Positions 33,917 to 43,953 are shown, counted from the first letter of the stretch. The stretch is DNA of 64,000 bases from Lewinella sp. LCG006 (GCF_040784935.1 NZ_CP160680.1:7173802-7237801); one strand, 5' to 3'. Notes: generated by a model from the letters alone, not told the origin. Translations and numbers: made by a program.

Positions 33917-35257
33917 TTAGAACTCAGAATCCGGTTCCGCTTCAAACCATTCTTTGGTTTTTTTGAAGATGGTTTCCAACCATTTGCCACCGGCTTCGCC
34001 TTCAGCAACAGTTTCCATCGCTTCTTCTGCTGCGGGTTCCTCCTTAGGTTCCGGTGCGGCAGTAGCGGCCATGATTTTACCTTGGTCCATGTCTTCAAAG
34101 CCTTTGAGCAACAAGCCTATCGACGTTGCGTAGATGGGGCTGCTCAGGTTTTTGTGGTAACCGTGTGCCAAGTGCTCTACGGGTGTTCCTACCCGACAGC
34201 TCTGGCCAGTATGCAACTCTACCAGCTTGTCGATGTGGCGCAGTAGGCTACCGCCTCCCGTCACGACAATGCCGCCAATAAGTTTGCGATCGTAGCCAGA
34301 CCGGCGAATTTCCCATACCACGTAGTCGAAGATTTCTTCTACACGGGCCTGGATAATCCGCGCCAGGTTCTTTTCTGATATTTCCTTAGGATCACGGCCA
34401 CGCAGGCCAGGAATAGCGATGATACGATTATCGTACACCTCCTGAGCCAGGGCTGATCCGTACTTTACTTTCAACTTTTCCGCATGATGAGCCATCACGT
34501 TGCAACCATCTTTGATATCACCGGTTACGACGTTGCCACCAAAAGGAATCACTGCGGTGTGGCGAATAATACCATCTTTGAAAATGGTTATATCCGTAGT
34601 TCCTCCACCGATATCAACGAGTGCAATACCCGCTTCCTTTTCTTCCTCACTAAGCACTGCTGCTGCACTGGCAATAGGCTCCAGGGTCAGGTTATTCACC
34701 CGCATCCCGGCGCGTTCTACACAGCGGTGGATGTTGTTGGAAGCCGTGATCTGCCCCGTGATAATGTGGAAATTCGCTTCCAGACGAATGCCCGACATTC
34801 CGATAGGATCGGTAATGCCTTGTTCACTATCAATGGTGTACTCCTGTGGGATAACGTGTAGGATCTTATCGCCCGGAGGCAATACCAACTTGTACATATC
34901 GCTGATCAGACGCTCAATGTCGCGGCGGCTGATTTCGGTATGATCGTTATCACGGGTGAGCATTCCGCGGTGTTGCAGGCTCTTGATGTGCTGGCCGGCG
35001 ATGCCAACGTGCACTTCCTTGCAGGTGAGTCCACTTTGTCGTTCCGCAATGCGGACCGCCTCGGTAATGGCGTTCACCGTTTTTTCGATGTTAGAGACGA
35101 CACCCCGCAGGACGCCCTCACTTTCAACTTTCCCGAAGCCCAAGACTTCGAGTTGACCATGCTCATTGCGTCGTCCTACAACTGCACACACTTTGGTGGT
35201 ACCGATGTCGACAGCTACAATCGCGTCATTAGGTGGGTTTACAAATTTTGATTCCAT
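33917..35257 (-). CDS. ftsA: cell division protein FtsA
   Basis: A 446-residue actin-like protein that tethers FtsZ to the membrane. Visible motifs are VAVDIGTTKVCAVVG near residue 15 (phosphate 1), the 1C-subdomain region around VHVGIAGQHIKSL near 80, IALVDIGGGTTDITIF near 210 (phosphate 2) and IVVTGGGSLLRHID near 333 (adenosine motif). The C-terminus has an Ala/Glu-rich stretch and ends KWLETIFKKTKEWF plus an acidic tail; the amphipathic helix there is the membrane-binding part. It lies between ftsQ and ftsZ as usual. Confidence 0.96.
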   Translation of the reverse strand: MESKFVNPPNDAIVAVDIGTTKVCAVVGRRNEHGQLEVLGFGKVESEGVLRGVVSNIEKTVNAITEAVRIAERQSGLTCKEVHVGIAGQHIKSLQHRGMLTRDNDHTEISRRDIERLISDMYKLVLPPGDKILHVIPQEYTIDSEQGITDPIGMSGIRLEANFHIITGQITASNNIHRCVERAGMRVNNLTLEPIASAAAVLSEEEKEAGIALVDIGGGTTDITIFKDGIIRHTAVIPFGGNVVTGDIKDGCNVMAHHAEKLKVKYGSALAQEVYDNRIIAIPGLRGRDPKEISEKNLARIIQARVEEIFDYVVWEIRRSGYDRKLIGGIVVTGGGSLLRHIDKLVELHTGQSCRVGTPVEHLAHGYHKNLSSPIYATSIGLLLKGFEDMDQGKIMAATAAPEPKEEPAAEEAMETVAEGEAGGKWLETIFKKTKEWFEAEPDSEF

Positions 35258-35315
35258 TGCATTCCGTTTTAAAATAAAAAAATGTCAATCAGGGCTCTAG
35301 TGCCCATTAAGTGTT

Positions 35316-36101
35316 TTATCGTTTTTTACACACTACCTGTCCCTCATAACGAAGGTCAAAGGAGCTGTAGGCCTGCCAACCTTTGTAAGGCAAACCTTCC
35401 CGGTAAAAAGTCTTTAATCGGCTCAATTTCCCCTCAGCTTGCTGGTAGCGCCCAAACATAATCGTCTGTTTGCCAATCTTTGGGCTGAGAATAAATTCTC
35501 CGCGTTTGTTGATATAAATTTGTTCAATCAAAGCATCCAAAAAAGGATCCTCCAACAGTAATTCGTTTAATACAAATACCTGGCGTAGCAGATGATCTTC
35601 CTGCGTCAGGAAATCCGTTTCGTGGGGCGGTAAATTGCCCGTGGCTACCCTCACCCGGGCGGCATAATGCTTGCTCGGTGGTATTTGGTTCCCTTCCTTA
35701 TCCAGGTAGTAGTTCAGGCCATTGTTGTCCATTATCCGCAGGATCGGCTCGCGCTGGACCAGCTCGATGTTCACCCTGTCCTGCGCATCAATGTATGCCT
35801 CCGCACTCTTGACGAAAGGATCTTCTTCCAGTACTCTTTCCAGGCGTTCAACATCAAGTTTGCCCACTGGGAAAGCGGTGATTGGATGCGCAAAGCGCTC
35901 TTCCAGCATCACGGGAATATCTTCTTCACTGATCAAAAAATCACCACTAGCCAAAGGCGCTATATCAATAACAATGTCATGAATTGGAGCATTCTCCTTG
36001 CGCTGCATCGCCCCTAGTACTATAGAGGCACCGGCAATTAGGGCTACTCCCCAGAGGAGCATCCTTAAAACCTTGACGATATCGCTTTTAGCTGTACTCA
36101 T
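35316..36101 (-). CDS. ftsQ: cell division protein FtsQ/DivIB
   Basis: A 261-residue bitopic protein: a short cytosolic start, one membrane helix (MLLWGVALIAGASIVLGAM near residue 13-31), then a periplasmic part with POTRA-like and beta domains. LERVLEEDPFVKSAEAYIDA near 88 is the typical FtsQ segment (the DPFV pattern), followed by VNIELVQREPILRIMDNNG. The identity rests on this motif, topology and the position between murC and ftsA. It links early and late divisome proteins. Confidence 0.9.
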   Translation of the reverse strand: MSTAKSDIVKVLRMLLWGVALIAGASIVLGAMQRKENAPIHDIVIDIAPLASGDFLISEEDIPVMLEERFAHPITAFPVGKLDVERLERVLEEDPFVKSAEAYIDAQDRVNIELVQREPILRIMDNNGLNYYLDKEGNQIPPSKHYAARVRVATGNLPPHETDFLTQEDHLLRQVFVLNELLLEDPFLDALIEQIYINKRGEFILSPKIGKQTIMFGRYQQAEGKLSRLKTFYREGLPYKGWQAYSSFDLRYEGQVVCKKR

Positions 36102-36109
36102 TTTTTATC

Positions 36110-37477
36110 CTAGTGCTGTGTTGTCTTTGACAGCAATTGTTCTTTAATAGGGTCTACTAAGGTGTCAATGTCTCCGGCACCGAGGGTCATTAGTACTTCG
36201 ATGTCCATCTTTGCCAGGGTTGCCAAAACTTCTGCTTTGGTCAACAATTGGCAGTTTTTATTTTTCATGTGCTGGTAAATCAACTGGGAATCTACCCCTG
36301 GAATCGGTTCTTCCCTGGCTGGATAAATATCCAATAAAAGGGCTTCATCCAACATGTCCATAGCTGCGGCAAACCCTTCTACAAAGTCACGCGTGCGCGA
36401 AAACAAGTGCGGTTGAAAAATTCCCGTAAGTTTCTTTCCAGGATACAATTCTCGCGCGGCTCCAATGGCAGCGGACAGTTCCGTCGGGTGGTGTGCATAA
36501 TCATCAATGTACACCAGTTCCTTCTCACGAATGTGAAACTCGAACCGGCGCGCAATCCCCCGAAAGCTCAACAAGCCATCAGCGATTGCTGCGGGAGCTA
36601 CCCCCAATCGTAAAGCAACGGTAATTGCTGCCAGGGCATTCTCCACATTATGCCTTCCAGGATGAGGATGACGCAGATTGCTGATTCGGGTTGCTCCGCT
36701 TTGGTAATCAAAAACGAAGAAACCATCTTCTACCCGCAGGTTTTGTGCTTGTGCATCACCGGTTGCTATACCGAACGTACTCACCTTTATATCCAGATGA
36801 CTAAAGCTTTCTTCCAAGCCTGCTTTCACCAACAGTTCACCACCTGGTTTCAATTGTTTTGCGAAAGCTAAAAATCCAGTTTCCATGAGGGTAGAAAGGT
36901 CGCCGTAAATATCCAGGTGATCCGCATCCAGCGACATAATGGTCGCAATATCAGGATGCAAGGTCAGGAAGGAACGATCAAACTCATCGGCCTCAATGAC
37001 GACCCACTCACTGTCTCCTTCCACAAAATTGGAAGAAAAATTACGGGCCACACCGCCCAGGAAGGCATTGCAATCGACGCCACCGCTACGCAATAAGTGC
37101 GTAGTAAGTGTAGAAGTTGTCGTTTTGCCGTGGGTACCCGCTATCGCCACTGCCCGCATGCCTTCGCTGATAATCCCCAGCACCGCGCTTCGCTTAAGCA
37201 CCGGATAACCTTGCTCGCGAAACCATACCAACTCGGCGTGGTTGGCGGGAACCGCCGGCGTATAAACCACCAGATCAACATCCTGCGGCAAGGTCTCTAC
37301 CTCGGCTACATAGCGCACGGCAATGCCTTCCGACACCAGCGTCTTCGTAAGGGTCGTTTCGGTACGGTCATACCCAGCCACCTTCACACCACGACCGTGG
37401 AAGTAGCGCGCCAGGGCACTCATGCCAATACCGCCGATACCGACGAAATAGATGTTATGAATGTTGTCAAGTTTCAT
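36110..37477 (-). CDS. murC: UDP-N-acetylmuramate--L-alanine ligase (MurC)
   Basis: A 455-residue cytosolic Mur ligase adding L-Ala to UDP-MurNAc. It has the N-terminal IYFVGIGGIGMSALARYFHG dinucleotide-type motif, the ATP loop GTHGKTTTSTL near residue 108, and the central HPHPGRHNVENALAA and YIDDYAHHPTEL motifs. I chose the ATG at 37477. The longer in-frame start at 37531 would add 18 residues encoded by the word-repeat tract in this spacer. ftsQ follows after 8 bp. Confidence 0.96.
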   Translation of the reverse strand: MKLDNIHNIYFVGIGGIGMSALARYFHGRGVKVAGYDRTETTLTKTLVSEGIAVRYVAEVETLPQDVDLVVYTPAVPANHAELVWFREQGYPVLKRSAVLGIISEGMRAVAIAGTHGKTTTSTLTTHLLRSGGVDCNAFLGGVARNFSSNFVEGDSEWVVIEADEFDRSFLTLHPDIATIMSLDADHLDIYGDLSTLMETGFLAFAKQLKPGGELLVKAGLEESFSHLDIKVSTFGIATGDAQAQNLRVEDGFFVFDYQSGATRISNLRHPHPGRHNVENALAAITVALRLGVAPAAIADGLLSFRGIARRFEFHIREKELVYIDDYAHHPTELSAAIGAARELYPGKKLTGIFQPHLFSRTRDFVEGFAAAMDMLDEALLLDIYPAREEPIPGVDSQLIYQHMKNKNCQLLTKAEVLATLAKMDIEVLMTLGAGDIDTLVDPIKEQLLSKTTQH

Positions 37478-37530
37478 TGATTGGTTGATGGTTGTTAGTT
37501 GTTGGTTGATGGTTGGTTGGTTATTTCCCA
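37478..37530. repeat. short-word tract (GGTTGATGG type) between murG and murC
   Basis: The tract iterates GGTTGATGGTTG and GTTGTTGG. It fills the murG-murC gap and extends into the murG reading frame, where it encodes the last residues (TNQPSTNN) and the stop codon. Confidence 0.6.
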
Positions 37531-38640
37531 TTTGGCCAGGCGTAACACTTCTCTGGCGATCTTATCGGCAGCATTGGGGTAAGCCAATAGCTGGGCGTTT
37601 TGTGCTAGTGCTTTGCGTCCTTTTTCATCTTGCAGCAAATTGATTGCCGTTGCAATCAAGCTGGCTTTTGCATCCTGGTCTTTTACCAGAATAGCTGCTT
37701 TCCTGTTCGTCAATGCCAGGGCATTCTTGGTTTGATGATCTTCGGCCACATTGGGAGAAGGCACCAGAATGGAAGCTTTACCCAACAAGCAGATCTCAGC
37801 AATGGTCAATGCGCCTGCCCTACTGATCACGATGTCTGCCGCAGCATAGGCGAGATCCATCCGATCTAAAAAAGGCAACAAGTTCACATTGGGCAATTGT
37901 GCCGTTGCACACTTGCTGTATTCTTCGTTGTAATATTTTCCGCATTGCCACAGTACTTGTACTTCTGGATTGGCGGCTAGTTGTTCGTAGGCCGCAGCCA
38001 ATGCCTGGTTCAAGGTTCTAGCGCCAAGGCTGCCTCCCGTTACCAGAATTACGGGTTGATCACTGCTAAAACCGTAATGAGCACATGCCTCGGCACGATT
38101 TTCTTGGGTAGCCAGCATGTCCTCACGAACAGGGTTGCCCACTTCCATTAGCTTATTTGCTGGAAAAAATTGCTCCATTCCAGGGTAAGCCACACAAATT
38201 CTCGAAGCCACTTTAGCCAGCCACTTGTTCGTCAGTCCTGCGTAAGCATTTTGCTCCTGGATAAGGGTAGGAATGCCTTGGGCCGCTGCTTGTCGCAACA
38301 AAGGACCACTCGCAAATCCACCCGTTCCCACCACAACCTGTGGTTGAATCCGGCGAACGATCCGGCCGGCCTTCCAAAGACTGGCCAGTACTTTTACTGG
38401 AAAAAGCAGATTTTGAACCGTCAGCTTACGCTGTAAACCACTGATCCAAAGTCCTTCAATGGGGTAGCCCGCTTTCGGGACCCGCTCCATCTCCATTTTA
38501 TCTTGCGCACCTACGAAACTGATCTGAGCCGTAGGTACCAGTTCTTTTACTCGGTCGGCTATCGCTACTGCGGGGAAAATATGCCCACCAGTACCGCCAC
38601 CACTAAAGATGATCCTCAATTGTTCTTGCTGTTGGCTCAT
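37495..38640 (-). CDS. murG: undecaprenyl-PP-MurNAc-pentapeptide GlcNAc transferase (MurG)
   Basis: A 381-residue GT28 enzyme at the inner face of the membrane that makes lipid II from lipid I. Motifs: FSGGGTGGHIFPAVAIAD near residue 12, TLIQEQNAYAGLTNKWLA near 128, LVTGGSLGARTLN near 195, and DIVISRAGALTIAEICLLGK near 265 with the donor-binding region. It overlaps ftsW by 4 bp (ATGA). The final residues TNQPSTNN come from an intergenic word-repeat tract and are not a MurG feature. Confidence 0.96.
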   Translation of the reverse strand: MSQQQEQLRIIFSGGGTGGHIFPAVAIADRVKELVPTAQISFVGAQDKMEMERVPKAGYPIEGLWISGLQRKLTVQNLLFPVKVLASLWKAGRIVRRIQPQVVVGTGGFASGPLLRQAAAQGIPTLIQEQNAYAGLTNKWLAKVASRICVAYPGMEQFFPANKLMEVGNPVREDMLATQENRAEACAHYGFSSDQPVILVTGGSLGARTLNQALAAAYEQLAANPEVQVLWQCGKYYNEEYSKCATAQLPNVNLLPFLDRMDLAYAAADIVISRAGALTIAEICLLGKASILVPSPNVAEDHQTKNALALTNRKAAILVKDQDAKASLIATAINLLQDEKGRKALAQNAQLLAYPNAADKIAREVLRLAKWEITNQPSTNN

Positions 38641-39782
38641 TCGGCAACGGATTCTATGTATTTGCTTACACTCAGGATGATCCCGAAAGCAATACAGGTG
38701 AACAATAAGGAGGTTCCTCCCATACTAATCAATGGTAGCGTTAGCCCCGTTACCGGCAACAAGTTGACGTTGATACCAATATGGAAAAATGCTTGAATGA
38801 CCACCACCAAACTTAACCCTAGTGCGACCATCGCCCCGAAAGCTTTGGGGCTTTTGGTTATCAATCGGGTTACCCTAAAAAACAGCAGCAAGTACAATCC
38901 AATAATTACTGCTCCACCAATGACGCCGTACTCTTCGCAGATCACCGCGTAGATAAAATCGGCGTGAGCGTAGGGCAGATAATTACGCTGGGTACTATTG
39001 CCGGGGCCCATGCCCGTCAGTCCACCATTCCCCAACGCGATCTTTGCCTGATCGATCTGGTAAGTATCTTCTCCTCCTGGTTCGGGGGAGTAAAACTCCT
39101 GCAGACGACTCTCCCAGGTTGCTACGCGGATGTGCTTAGGGAAAGTTCGCCCCAGCATGATCAGCATCACAAAAACAATCCCCCCCGTCAACATCAATAG
39201 ACCGATGTACTTTAAGGCTACCCGGCCCACAAACATCATCAGCAGACAAGCCAGAAACAGGATAATTGACGTCGACAAATCCGCTGGTGCAATCAGAGCG
39301 CAGACCATTACAACCGGCACAATAATTGGCAAGAAGGCACTTTTAAAGTCTTCAATATAATCCTGCTTACTACTGATAGCCCGCGCCACATAAATGATCA
39401 ACGCCAACTTGGCAAAGTCTGAAGTTTGAAAACTCAAACCAATGACTGGCAGTACAATCCAGCGACGAGCCTCATTGATTTCCGGCCCTAATATCATCGT
39501 ATACATCAGTAAAATCACGGCCATCGGCAACAACACTGGCGACCAGTTCATGTACCGTCGATAGTGTAGTAAATGCGCAAAGTAGGTAACCACCAAACCC
39601 GCTGCCAGAATGATTCCGTGCTTGAAGAGGTAAGCCTCGGTATTTCCGCCGCGTTCCCGGTAGGCCAGGGTACCCGTAGAGCTGTAAACCGCCAGAATGG
39701 AAAACAGCCCCAACAGGACGAGAATCGCCCAGACCACCCGGTCTCCACGTAATTCTGCTGCTATTCTGGTTGAAAAACTCAT
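38637..39782 (-). CDS. ftsW: peptidoglycan polymerase FtsW (SEDS family)
   Basis: A 381-residue integral membrane protein with about 10 helices. SEDS landmarks: VILLMYTMILGPEINEARRWI near residue 100 is followed by FQTSDFAKLALI, the typical FQPSE-like segment; GLTGMGPGNSTQRNYLPYAH near 255 and HADFIYAVICEEYG carry the Asp proposed for glycan polymerisation; LPLISMGGTSLLFTCIAFG is near the end. It pairs with FtsI for septal wall synthesis. I chose the ATG at 39782, since the longer frame from 39830 adds only an unlike leader. Confidence 0.95.
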   Translation of the reverse strand: MSFSTRIAAELRGDRVVWAILVLLGLFSILAVYSSTGTLAYRERGGNTEAYLFKHGIILAAGLVVTYFAHLLHYRRYMNWSPVLLPMAVILLMYTMILGPEINEARRWIVLPVIGLSFQTSDFAKLALIIYVARAISSKQDYIEDFKSAFLPIIVPVVMVCALIAPADLSTSIILFLACLLMMFVGRVALKYIGLLMLTGGIVFVMLIMLGRTFPKHIRVATWESRLQEFYSPEPGGEDTYQIDQAKIALGNGGLTGMGPGNSTQRNYLPYAHADFIYAVICEEYGVIGGAVIIGLYLLLFFRVTRLITKSPKAFGAMVALGLSLVVVIQAFFHIGINVNLLPVTGLTLPLISMGGTSLLFTCIAFGIILSVSKYIESVAE

Positions 39783-39835
39783 GTCTTTTTTTTGTTTTAG
39801 AGGTTGTGGTAGAGAAAGGTTGCAGTGCAACGTCT

Positions 39836-41158
39836 TTACCGCAACGTCTGTACGGCGGCGCGAAATTGATCGCCCCGGTCGATATAATTTTTAAAAAGGT
39901 CAAAACTCGCGCACGCTGGCGATAGCAATACTACCTGTCCTTCTTTGGCCAGTGCTTTGGCGGCCATTACGGCACCCTGCGCGGTGTTGGTCTCTTCAAT
40001 CTTGTCAATAATTCCTGCAAAAGCTGCTTTCAGCTTGGTGTTATCAGCACCCAGACAAACCAGGGCTTTTACTTTAGTACGAGCCGCCTCAAAGAGCGGT
40101 GAGTAATCATTTCCTTTGTCAGTGCCACCGGCAATCCAAATGATGTCTTTATCCATGGCATCAAGTGCGTAGGTGACGGCGTCTACATTGGTAGCTTTGC
40201 TATCGTTGATGTAGGTTACGCCATCCACGACGCCGACGGGTTCTAAGCGGTGAGGAATCGGCTGAAAACTTTCGAGCCCGGCCCTGATTTCCTCGGTACT
40301 GATGCCAAAAGTTTGCGCCATGCCTGCCGCAAAGAGGGCATTGAGGGCGTTGTGTTTGCCTTTTAGCTGTGTACGCGTCAGGTCAATTTCCTCGCCACCC
40401 AGCAGTATGCCTTTTTCGGTCAACTGTGCTTTGCTGACAGGGCGAAGCTGTGCGGCCACCGGATTGCGTTGTCTCCCTTTGTCAATGTTTTCATCTTCGG
40501 CCAAAAACCAAAAAGTATCGCTTAGTTCCTGGTTTTTGGTGATGCGCATTTTCGAATCAATGTAGCCATCCATCTCATAATTATAGCGATCCAGGTGATC
40601 GGGCGTAATGTTGAGAATAGCCGCCACTTGGGGACGGAAATAATGAATACTATCCAATTGAAAACTGCTCACTTCAATCACAAAAACTTCTGGTTCACCT
40701 TCTGTTGCCAGATGGCGGGCAAAACTAATACCCACATTCCCTACCAAAGCCGCATCTTTGCCCGCTGCTTTCAGCAGGTGATGCGTTAGGTAGGCCGTAG
40801 TGGTTTTACCATTGCTACCAGTAATGGCTACCAGCGGAGCATCAGTATACCGGGAAGCAAATTCAATTTCTCCGATAACGGGTATCCCTTGGTCGTGCAA
40901 CTGCTTGATCAGCGGTACCGTATCAGGAATGCCCGGGCTTTTGATGACCTCATCGGCAGCGAAGATCCGATCCCAGGTATGTTGTCCGCTTTCGAACTCA
41001 ATACCTGCCAGTTCCAGTTCTACCTGCTGATTAGGGCTAATATTTCCCCGATCAGAAAGAAACACTTTTGCTCCTTTCTTTTGCGCCAGCAAAGCCGCTC
41101 CTACGCCGCTTTCGCCGCCACCTAAAACCACAATATGCATGGGGCTGTCCGTTAGCAT
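39836..41158 (-). CDS. murD: UDP-N-acetylmuramoylalanine--D-glutamate ligase (MurD)
   Basis: A 440-residue Mur ligase adding D-Glu. Motifs: HIVVLGGGESGVGAALLAQ at the start, ATP loop ITGSNGKTTTAYL near 110, NITPDHLDRY near 180 and YINDSKATNVDAV near 313, which is diagnostic for MurD. The ATG at 41158 forms TAATG with the mraY stop codon, so the two genes are translationally coupled. An inner ATG at 41140 is possible (six residues shorter). Confidence 0.96.
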   Translation of the reverse strand: MLTDSPMHIVVLGGGESGVGAALLAQKKGAKVFLSDRGNISPNQQVELELAGIEFESGQHTWDRIFAADEVIKSPGIPDTVPLIKQLHDQGIPVIGEIEFASRYTDAPLVAITGSNGKTTTAYLTHHLLKAAGKDAALVGNVGISFARHLATEGEPEVFVIEVSSFQLDSIHYFRPQVAAILNITPDHLDRYNYEMDGYIDSKMRITKNQELSDTFWFLAEDENIDKGRQRNPVAAQLRPVSKAQLTEKGILLGGEEIDLTRTQLKGKHNALNALFAAGMAQTFGISTEEIRAGLESFQPIPHRLEPVGVVDGVTYINDSKATNVDAVTYALDAMDKDIIWIAGGTDKGNDYSPLFEAARTKVKALVCLGADNTKLKAAFAGIIDKIEETNTAQGAVMAAKALAKEGQVVLLSPACASFDLFKNYIDRGDQFRAAVQTLR

Positions 41159-42414
41159 TAGCGAAGTTTTAGCGTTAAGACGGTAGCTACCGCCAGTAGA
41201 ATTCCGACAATCCAAAAACGTGTTACGATCTTGGTTTCCGGCATTCCTTTTTTCTGATAATGATGATGAAGAGGAGACATCAAAAATATCCGTTTCCCTT
41301 CACCGTATCTTTTCTTGGTGTACTTGAAATACCCCACTTGAACCATCACCGAGAGATTTTCTGCAACGAAAATTCCACACAGGATGGGAATCAACAATTC
41401 CTTGCGCAACAGGATGGCCATCGCAGCAATGATCCCTCCCAAGGTCAGGCTGCCCGTATCGCCCATAAAAACCTGAGCGGGGTAAGAATTGTACCACAGG
41501 AAGCCCAAACAAGCTCCCAAAAAGCAAGCTGCGTAAATCACCAGTTCACCACTACCCGGCAAATGCAAAATATTGAGGTAGTTGGCGGCAATGCTATTGC
41601 CAGATACGTAGGCAAAAGCAGCCAGGGTTATCCCAATAATACCCGAGACCCCCGTAGCCAAACCATCCAAGCCATCCGTCAAGTTGGCCGCATTCGACAC
41701 TGCTGTGACAACAAAAATCACTAAGGGTACAAAGATGATCCAGGCCAAATGAGGTGCCAAGGGCAGTAGGCGACCATAATCCAACCGGTTGCCTTTCATA
41801 AAGGGAACATTGGTCAGATTGGTCTTGTAATCTGCTTTAATCGTCACCACATCGTTGGCTGCTTTCACCTCTATTGGGCTGCCCACCATGTGATCTTTGG
41901 TGAGCCCAATACTTTGCGCTTCCGCAACGTCGAGGCGAACTACAATCTGTTCGTTGTTCATCATCGTCAGGGCAATAAAAAGGCCCAGCCCGATCTGGCC
42001 CATCACTTTGAAGCGGCCGTGTAATCCTTTTTTATTCTTGCGAAAGACCTTGATGTAATCGTCAATAAAACCGATGACCGTCATCCAGCTGGTCGCTACC
42101 AGCATCATGACGATGTAGATATTATCCAGGCGAGCCATCAACCAACAAGGCACCAAGATGGCCATCACGATGATGATTCCGCCCATGGTTGGCGTGCCTT
42201 GCTTTGATTTTTGGCCATCTAATCCCAGGTCTCTAACTTCCTCCCCTACTTGCAATGACCGCAACAACCGAATAATCTTCCCACCAAACAACATCGAGAT
42301 GATCAAGGATAGAATGATCGCTACTCCCGCCCGAAAGGTGATGTACTGGAATAGCCGCGTCCAGGACCCCAGTCCAAACGTCGCATCTAACCATTCTACC
42401 AAATAAATGAGCAT
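41158..42414 (-). CDS. mraY: phospho-MurNAc-pentapeptide transferase (MraY)
   Basis: A 418-residue integral membrane enzyme that attaches phospho-MurNAc-pentapeptide to undecaprenyl phosphate, giving lipid I. Motifs: GTPTMGGIIIV near residue 75, the Asp pair in FIDDYIKV near 117, NLTDGLDGLATG near 250, FMGDTGSLTLGG near 330 and PLHHHYQKKG near 380. An insert near residues 155-215 (about 60 aa) makes it longer than the E. coli enzyme (360 aa); the extended form is common in Bacteroidota. Confidence 0.97.
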   Translation of the reverse strand: MLIYLVEWLDATFGLGSWTRLFQYITFRAGVAIILSLIISMLFGGKIIRLLRSLQVGEEVRDLGLDGQKSKQGTPTMGGIIIVMAILVPCWLMARLDNIYIVMMLVATSWMTVIGFIDDYIKVFRKNKKGLHGRFKVMGQIGLGLFIALTMMNNEQIVVRLDVAEAQSIGLTKDHMVGSPIEVKAANDVVTIKADYKTNLTNVPFMKGNRLDYGRLLPLAPHLAWIIFVPLVIFVVTAVSNAANLTDGLDGLATGVSGIIGITLAAFAYVSGNSIAANYLNILHLPGSGELVIYAACFLGACLGFLWYNSYPAQVFMGDTGSLTLGGIIAAMAILLRKELLIPILCGIFVAENLSVMVQVGYFKYTKKRYGEGKRIFLMSPLHHHYQKKGMPETKIVTRFWIVGILLAVATVLTLKLR

Positions 42415-42444
42415 TGTTTTTTCGTTTTGTGGTTCCTAGGTCTA

Positions 42445-43920
42445 TTAGTTCGTTTGCTTTATCGTATCCAGGGCATTGCGCAAAACTTCGTCATCCGAAA
42501 AAGGATGTTTCACACCTTTGATCTCCTGATAAGTTTCGTGTCCTTTGCCCGCTATCAGTACGATGTCTCCTGGTTTTGCCAGCCGACAAGCAGTAACAAT
42601 GGCGGATCGCCGATCCGTAATTCTCAGCACCTGATCCTTTTTATCAGCAGGCACTCCTTGCTCCATTTCATTCAAAATGGTTTCAGGATCTTCTGACCGA
42701 GGGTTATCACTCGTCAAAATCACCAGGTCGCTGTAATCGCAAGCAGCTTTGGCCATCAGTGGTCGTTTGGTTCGATCGCGGTCACCGCCACAACCAAGGA
42801 CGGTTGTCAATCGCTGATTGCGTGGCAGCATCTCCCGTAGCGTCTGGCATATCTTCTCTACCGAATCTGGTGTATGCGCATAATCTACAACCCCTGTAAT
42901 ACCACTTTGTCCGTTGCGTACGTAGCTGGCCCGCCCCGCAGGACCAGGCAAGCCACTGAGTATGCGCAGTACTTCTTGGGTGGGCGCCTCCAACAATACC
43001 GCCGTTCCGTAAACAGCCAGTAAATTGTAGGCATTGAAATGGCCAATCATACGCGCAAACAACTCGTGCCCTGCCAACTCCAAATGTAGACCTTCCGGGC
43101 TATTGCCAAGAATTCGCGCGCGGAAGTCGGCCATAGCTCTCAAGCTGTAGCTGCGCTTGGTTGCAGCAGTATTCTGTACCATCACACTACCGCGCTTATC
43201 ATCTACATTTACCAGCGCAAAAGCCCCTTTGGGTAAATTATCAAAGAACTTCTTTTTCGCCTCGATGTACGCCTTGAAAGTACCGTGATAATCAAGATGA
43301 TCGTGCGACATATTGGTGAAGACACCTCCCGCAAAATCCAGTCCGGCAATGCGTTCCTGATCAACTGCGTGGGAGCTTACTTCCATGAAAACATAAGTGC
43401 ATTGGGCTGCTACCATCTGCGCCAGCAAGCGATTAAGTTGTACGGCATCAGGAGTGGTGTGTGAAGCCGCAACGACTTCCTCTCCTATCCGGTTTTCCAC
43501 CGTCGACAACAAGCCTGTTTTTTCGCCCAAGCCTTGGTACAACTGATACAGCAGCGTAGCACAGGTCGTTTTTCCATTGGTCCCTGTAATACCGACCAAT
43601 TTCACATCACGACTTGGATAATGAAAAAAGGCAGCGGCCATCTGTCCTAATGCAGCAGCGCTGTTGGCTACGTTTAACCAACAAGCTATCTGTTTTTCTT
43701 CTTCCGACTGTGGTGCTCTTTGGGCCACAATGGCGGTAACACCTCCAGCTATCACTTGAGACAGGTAATCATGACCATCGGCTTGCGTACCCTTTACGGC
43801 TACAAAAAGGCTCTCAGGAACCACCTTACGCGAATCGAAGTCCAGCTGGTGGACTTCCACGTTGAGATCACCCCAGCTTTGGAGTACCTCTACGTTTTCG
43901 ATAAGTTGGTTAATGGTCAT
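42445..43920 (-). CDS. murE: UDP-MurNAc-tripeptide synthetase, meso-DAP-adding (MurE)
   Basis: A 491-residue Mur ligase. The ATP loop is GITGTNGKTTCATLLYQLY near residue 113. The acceptor motif near 400 reads TSDNPRSEDPE. The DNPR signature marks enzymes that add meso-diaminopimelate rather than lysine, so the wall is DAP-type. KGHETYQ near 470 is the C-terminal motif. It lies 33 bp after ftsI and 30 bp before mraY. Confidence 0.96.
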   Translation of the reverse strand: MTINQLIENVEVLQSWGDLNVEVHQLDFDSRKVVPESLFVAVKGTQADGHDYLSQVIAGGVTAIVAQRAPQSEEEKQIACWLNVANSAAALGQMAAAFFHYPSRDVKLVGITGTNGKTTCATLLYQLYQGLGEKTGLLSTVENRIGEEVVAASHTTPDAVQLNRLLAQMVAAQCTYVFMEVSSHAVDQERIAGLDFAGGVFTNMSHDHLDYHGTFKAYIEAKKKFFDNLPKGAFALVNVDDKRGSVMVQNTAATKRSYSLRAMADFRARILGNSPEGLHLELAGHELFARMIGHFNAYNLLAVYGTAVLLEAPTQEVLRILSGLPGPAGRASYVRNGQSGITGVVDYAHTPDSVEKICQTLREMLPRNQRLTTVLGCGGDRDRTKRPLMAKAACDYSDLVILTSDNPRSEDPETILNEMEQGVPADKKDQVLRITDRRSAIVTACRLAKPGDIVLIAGKGHETYQEIKGVKHPFSDDEVLRNALDTIKQTN

Positions 43921-43953
43921 GTTTTTATTTATCCTGTTGTTATTATTTCAAGC

